From: Microcaldota archaeon
GTDB lineage: Archaea; Micrarchaeota; Micrarchaeia; Anstonellales; Bilamarchaeaceae
Reading direction: 5' to 3'
Assembly (NCBI GenBank): GCA_030666035.1
Contig: DAOUYQ010000032.1
Span: forward strand, 1 to 8,352
DNA length: 8,352 bases
The notes under the pieces were generated by a model, which worked only from the letters and a program-made list of their open reading frames with translations, did not search any database and was not told where the DNA came from. The position numbers and the translations under genes are program-made. Numbering within the stretch: the first letter of the stretch is position 1; each line of letters begins with the position of its first letter. Positions 6,770 through 8,352 of this stretch are shown here, one piece after another.

Positions 6770-8352
6770 ACCACAGACTCTCTTGTGAGAAATCTTGATT
6801 TCTCCAGCTTGGTTGTGGACAACCCGGCAGGCAGTTACGAGAATTACACAAACCTCTCTATAACAGATGTCCTGGAGGCTAATACAGCCTACAGCATGGC
6901 CTGGACCTCAAACTCCTCCGCTCTCCCGACCAACCGCTTTAGCTTTGCAGAGAAATTTGTTAACATATCCAATCAATCCGGAACTGTCTCCATAGATGAA
7001 ATTGTATGGCACTGGGATGATTCCGAGCTTACCGGATATAATGAAACCAAATTCGAGCTCTGGAAATACAATGCTTCAGGCTGGGGCCCAGGCCCAATCA
7101 ACTCTACTCCAAACACTTCCGCAAACACATTAACCCAATACAACATGAATCCCGCCAGCGACTATGGAATCCTCCAGAACAATATTAGCGGCTGCCAAGT
7201 AATCTCTTCTGCTGGAGGATATGCACTTACTGGCAATGCCCAGGGTGCACCTAACTCTGTAGCAGGAGTTTTTGGAGTTTCCCAGGCATGCATAGTTATT
7301 GCTTCAGGCAATGTAGAATTTAGCTGTGGGGGATACAACATCACCAACAATGGAACGGCCAATGCTGCAGGAATACTCATTAACGGCTCTGCAACAATTG
7401 ATTACACAAATGTTACAATCAGAGACTGCCCCGCAGTTTCCCAGTACAAAGATGGGGTGTACGTATTTAATTCAGCGGAAGACAGGATAGAGAACCTCAC
7501 TTCCAGAAACAACACTGAGTATGGAATTTACTTCTCAGGCTCTTCCCATCTGAATGTTTCAAATTCAATCGCATTCAATAACTCAAATTACGGAGTCTAT
7601 CTTGCAAATTCCCACTACAACAGGGTAACAGACAGCTTCTCTGCAAATAATACCCAGGGCTTTAGGCTGGATACTGGCTCAAGCAACAATACAATCCACA
7701 ATAACAGCGGATATGACAATGGAAAAGGAAGTTATCCCTATGGATTCATGGTAACTGGTGCAACAACCAACTATAATACATTCAGCAACAACGATGCATA
7801 TGGAAATGCGCACAATGGATACCTTGTCTGGGCTACAAACCACAACATTCTGGAGAACAATACTGTGCACGACCACCTTTATGATGGGCTGGTAATCTAT
7901 GGAGGTTCCACAAACAATACTCTCCTGAATAACAGCGCAACAACCTGCAGATATGGAATACGCGTAGAATCAAGCACAGGAAACCACATTACAAACAATA
8001 CTGCATACAACAATACCCAGTATGGATTCATATTCACTACAACTGCAAACAACAATGACCTTTCTGGAAACACTGCATATGAGAACTCCCAATATGGAAT
8101 CTACCTCTTTTCAAGCTCCAACAATACCCTCACAAGCAACAATCTGTACAACAACTCCCGTGGAATGTACCTTAGCTATTCAGACTACAACAATCTCATC
8201 AATAATATGATATATAACAACACAGATGATGGGCTCTATATCTATTCAAGTTCGAACAATAACGCCACGAATAATAGGGTATACAACAATCTGGAAGATG
8301 GAATTTATCTCAGAGAGTCAAGAAACAACACCCTCATGAATAATACTGCATA
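6146..8352 (+). CDS. Giant surface protein, C-terminal part: two beta-helix arrays and linker, 3'-truncated
   Basis: I read this frame codon by codon from 6146 to the window edge and found no stop, giving 735 codons plus two bases. It has no start signal of its own and continues the beta-helix begun in the previous frame; it is in phase with the ATG at 1250. The first array runs to about 6769. A linker domain covers 6770-7183, with GTVSIDEIVWHWDDSE (6983-7027), KFELWKYN and a closing NMNPASDYGILQNN. A second NosD-type entry segment begins at 7184 (CQVISSAGGYALTGNAQG, then FSCGGYNITNNGT). The second array starts at about 7451 and is unfinished at 8352. The array strands carry no catalytic residues I can recognise. 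By analogy with the gene ending at 1149, a C-terminal beta domain probably lies beyond the window. The likely role is an extended, glycosylated surface fibre or adhesin (inference). Confidence 0.
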   Translation, partial: MGNTHNGTIQNNTLWNSTNGIYMDPSYNNTIIENQLFNNSQDGLHLDDSHNNTIRNNTAYDNSRHGFFLYYASQNNLSDNTAANNTNDGILLGFSSNNNLINNIAYNNSRGIELWFTANSNTLRENTARDNSYDGFLLSTASHNILINNTAYGNSGHGYNLWSSSNNNTFTNNTAHSNGQYGIQVHNSNETNATNTHLYNNSGQDLHVTTDSLVRNLDFSSLVVDNPAGSYENYTNLSITDVLEANTAYSMAWTSNSSALPTNRFSFAEKFVNISNQSGTVSIDEIVWHWDDSELTGYNETKFELWKYNASGWGPGPINSTPNTSANTLTQYNMNPASDYGILQNNISGCQVISSAGGYALTGNAQGAPNSVAGVFGVSQACIVIASGNVEFSCGGYNITNNGTANAAGILINGSATIDYTNVTIRDCPAVSQYKDGVYVFNSAEDRIENLTSRNNTEYGIYFSGSSHLNVSNSIAFNNSNYGVYLANSHYNRVTDSFSANNTQGFRLDTGSSNNTIHNNSGYDNGKGSYPYGFMVTGATTNYNTFSNNDAYGNAHNGYLVWATNHNILENNTVHDHLYDGLVIYGGSTNNTLLNNSATTCRYGIRVESSTGNHITNNTAYNNTQYGFIFTTTANNNDLSGNTAYENSQYGIYLFSSSNNTLTSNNLYNNSRGMYLSYSDYNNLINNMIYNNTDDGLYIYSSSNNNATNNRVYNNLEDGIYLRESRNNTLMNNTA
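7451..8352 (+). repeat. Second beta-helix repeat array (13 visible coils, open at window edge)
   Basis: Thirteen coils averaging about 69 bases follow the consensus YGIYL-x-SSSNNT-L-x-NN-x-Y-NNS. Examples are YGIYLFSSSNNTLTSNNLYN and GLYIYSSSNNNATNNRVYNN. Coils late in the array resemble each other most, which suggests recent duplication there, although copies differ at third codon positions. The array is cut by the window end in a coil ending NNTLMNNTA. Confidence 0.

Noticed and set aside
8022..8210. Short + strand frame within the second beta-helix array
   Set aside because: It is a shifted reading of the array. The correct frame is continuously open with clear coils on both sides.
7451..8352. 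CRISPR-like or direct DNA repeats with regular spacing
   Set aside because: The regularity of about 69 bases is protein coil periodicity. The DNA copies are degenerate, fully coding and without constant repeats and unique spacers.

Overview
The window is an extracellular-protein locus, most likely from an archaeon of a small-genome (DPANN-type) lineage such as Woesearchaeota or Pacearchaeota. The evidence is an archaeal-style TATA element about 27 bases before an ATG with no Shine-Dalgarno sequence, secreted proteins saturated with N-X-S/T sequons, and a mix of beta-helix, LamG-like and Ig-like modules of the kind reported from those lineages. The lineage is an inference from style; no rRNA or housekeeping gene is present to confirm it. 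Every real coding region is on the + strand, and I see no RNA gene, CRISPR array, transposon or attachment site.

Layout. Bases 1-1149 hold the 3' end of a gene for a NosD-like right-handed parallel beta-helix surface protein: seven visible coils, then a conserved-looking C-terminal beta domain. A 100-base intergenic region (1150-1249) follows, with two tandem hairpins and then a TATA box. From ATG 1250 to the right edge runs what looks like one giant surface protein gene, still open at 8352. Its modules in order are: an N-terminal hydrophobic signal or anchor; an acidic Asn/Thr-rich stalk with a repeated VDVDDYLN-like motif; several Cys- and sequon-rich beta domains; an Ig-like domain; a MAM-like jelly roll; more Ig-like domains; a LamG-like lectin fold; a first beta-helix array; a linker domain; and a second beta-helix array running out of the window.

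The giant gene is broken into three reading frames. The frame moves +1 at a run of eight A (3176-3183), and moves back by one base near a GGG at 6148-6150. Domain content continues cleanly across both points, and the two changes cancel, so the start and end of the gene share one frame. The simplest readings are two indel errors in the assembly or two real indels. Slippage at A8 is possible, but the second site would need its own explanation.

The two proteins probably work outside the cell in adhesion, glycan binding or surface-coat building. Nothing in the sequence names a ligand. I found no enzyme active site, toxin or defence module, so I do not claim a new system. The most unusual points are the compensating frameshifts, the tandem intergenic hairpins, the repeated acidic stalk and several recurring modules that I cannot assign to a named family.
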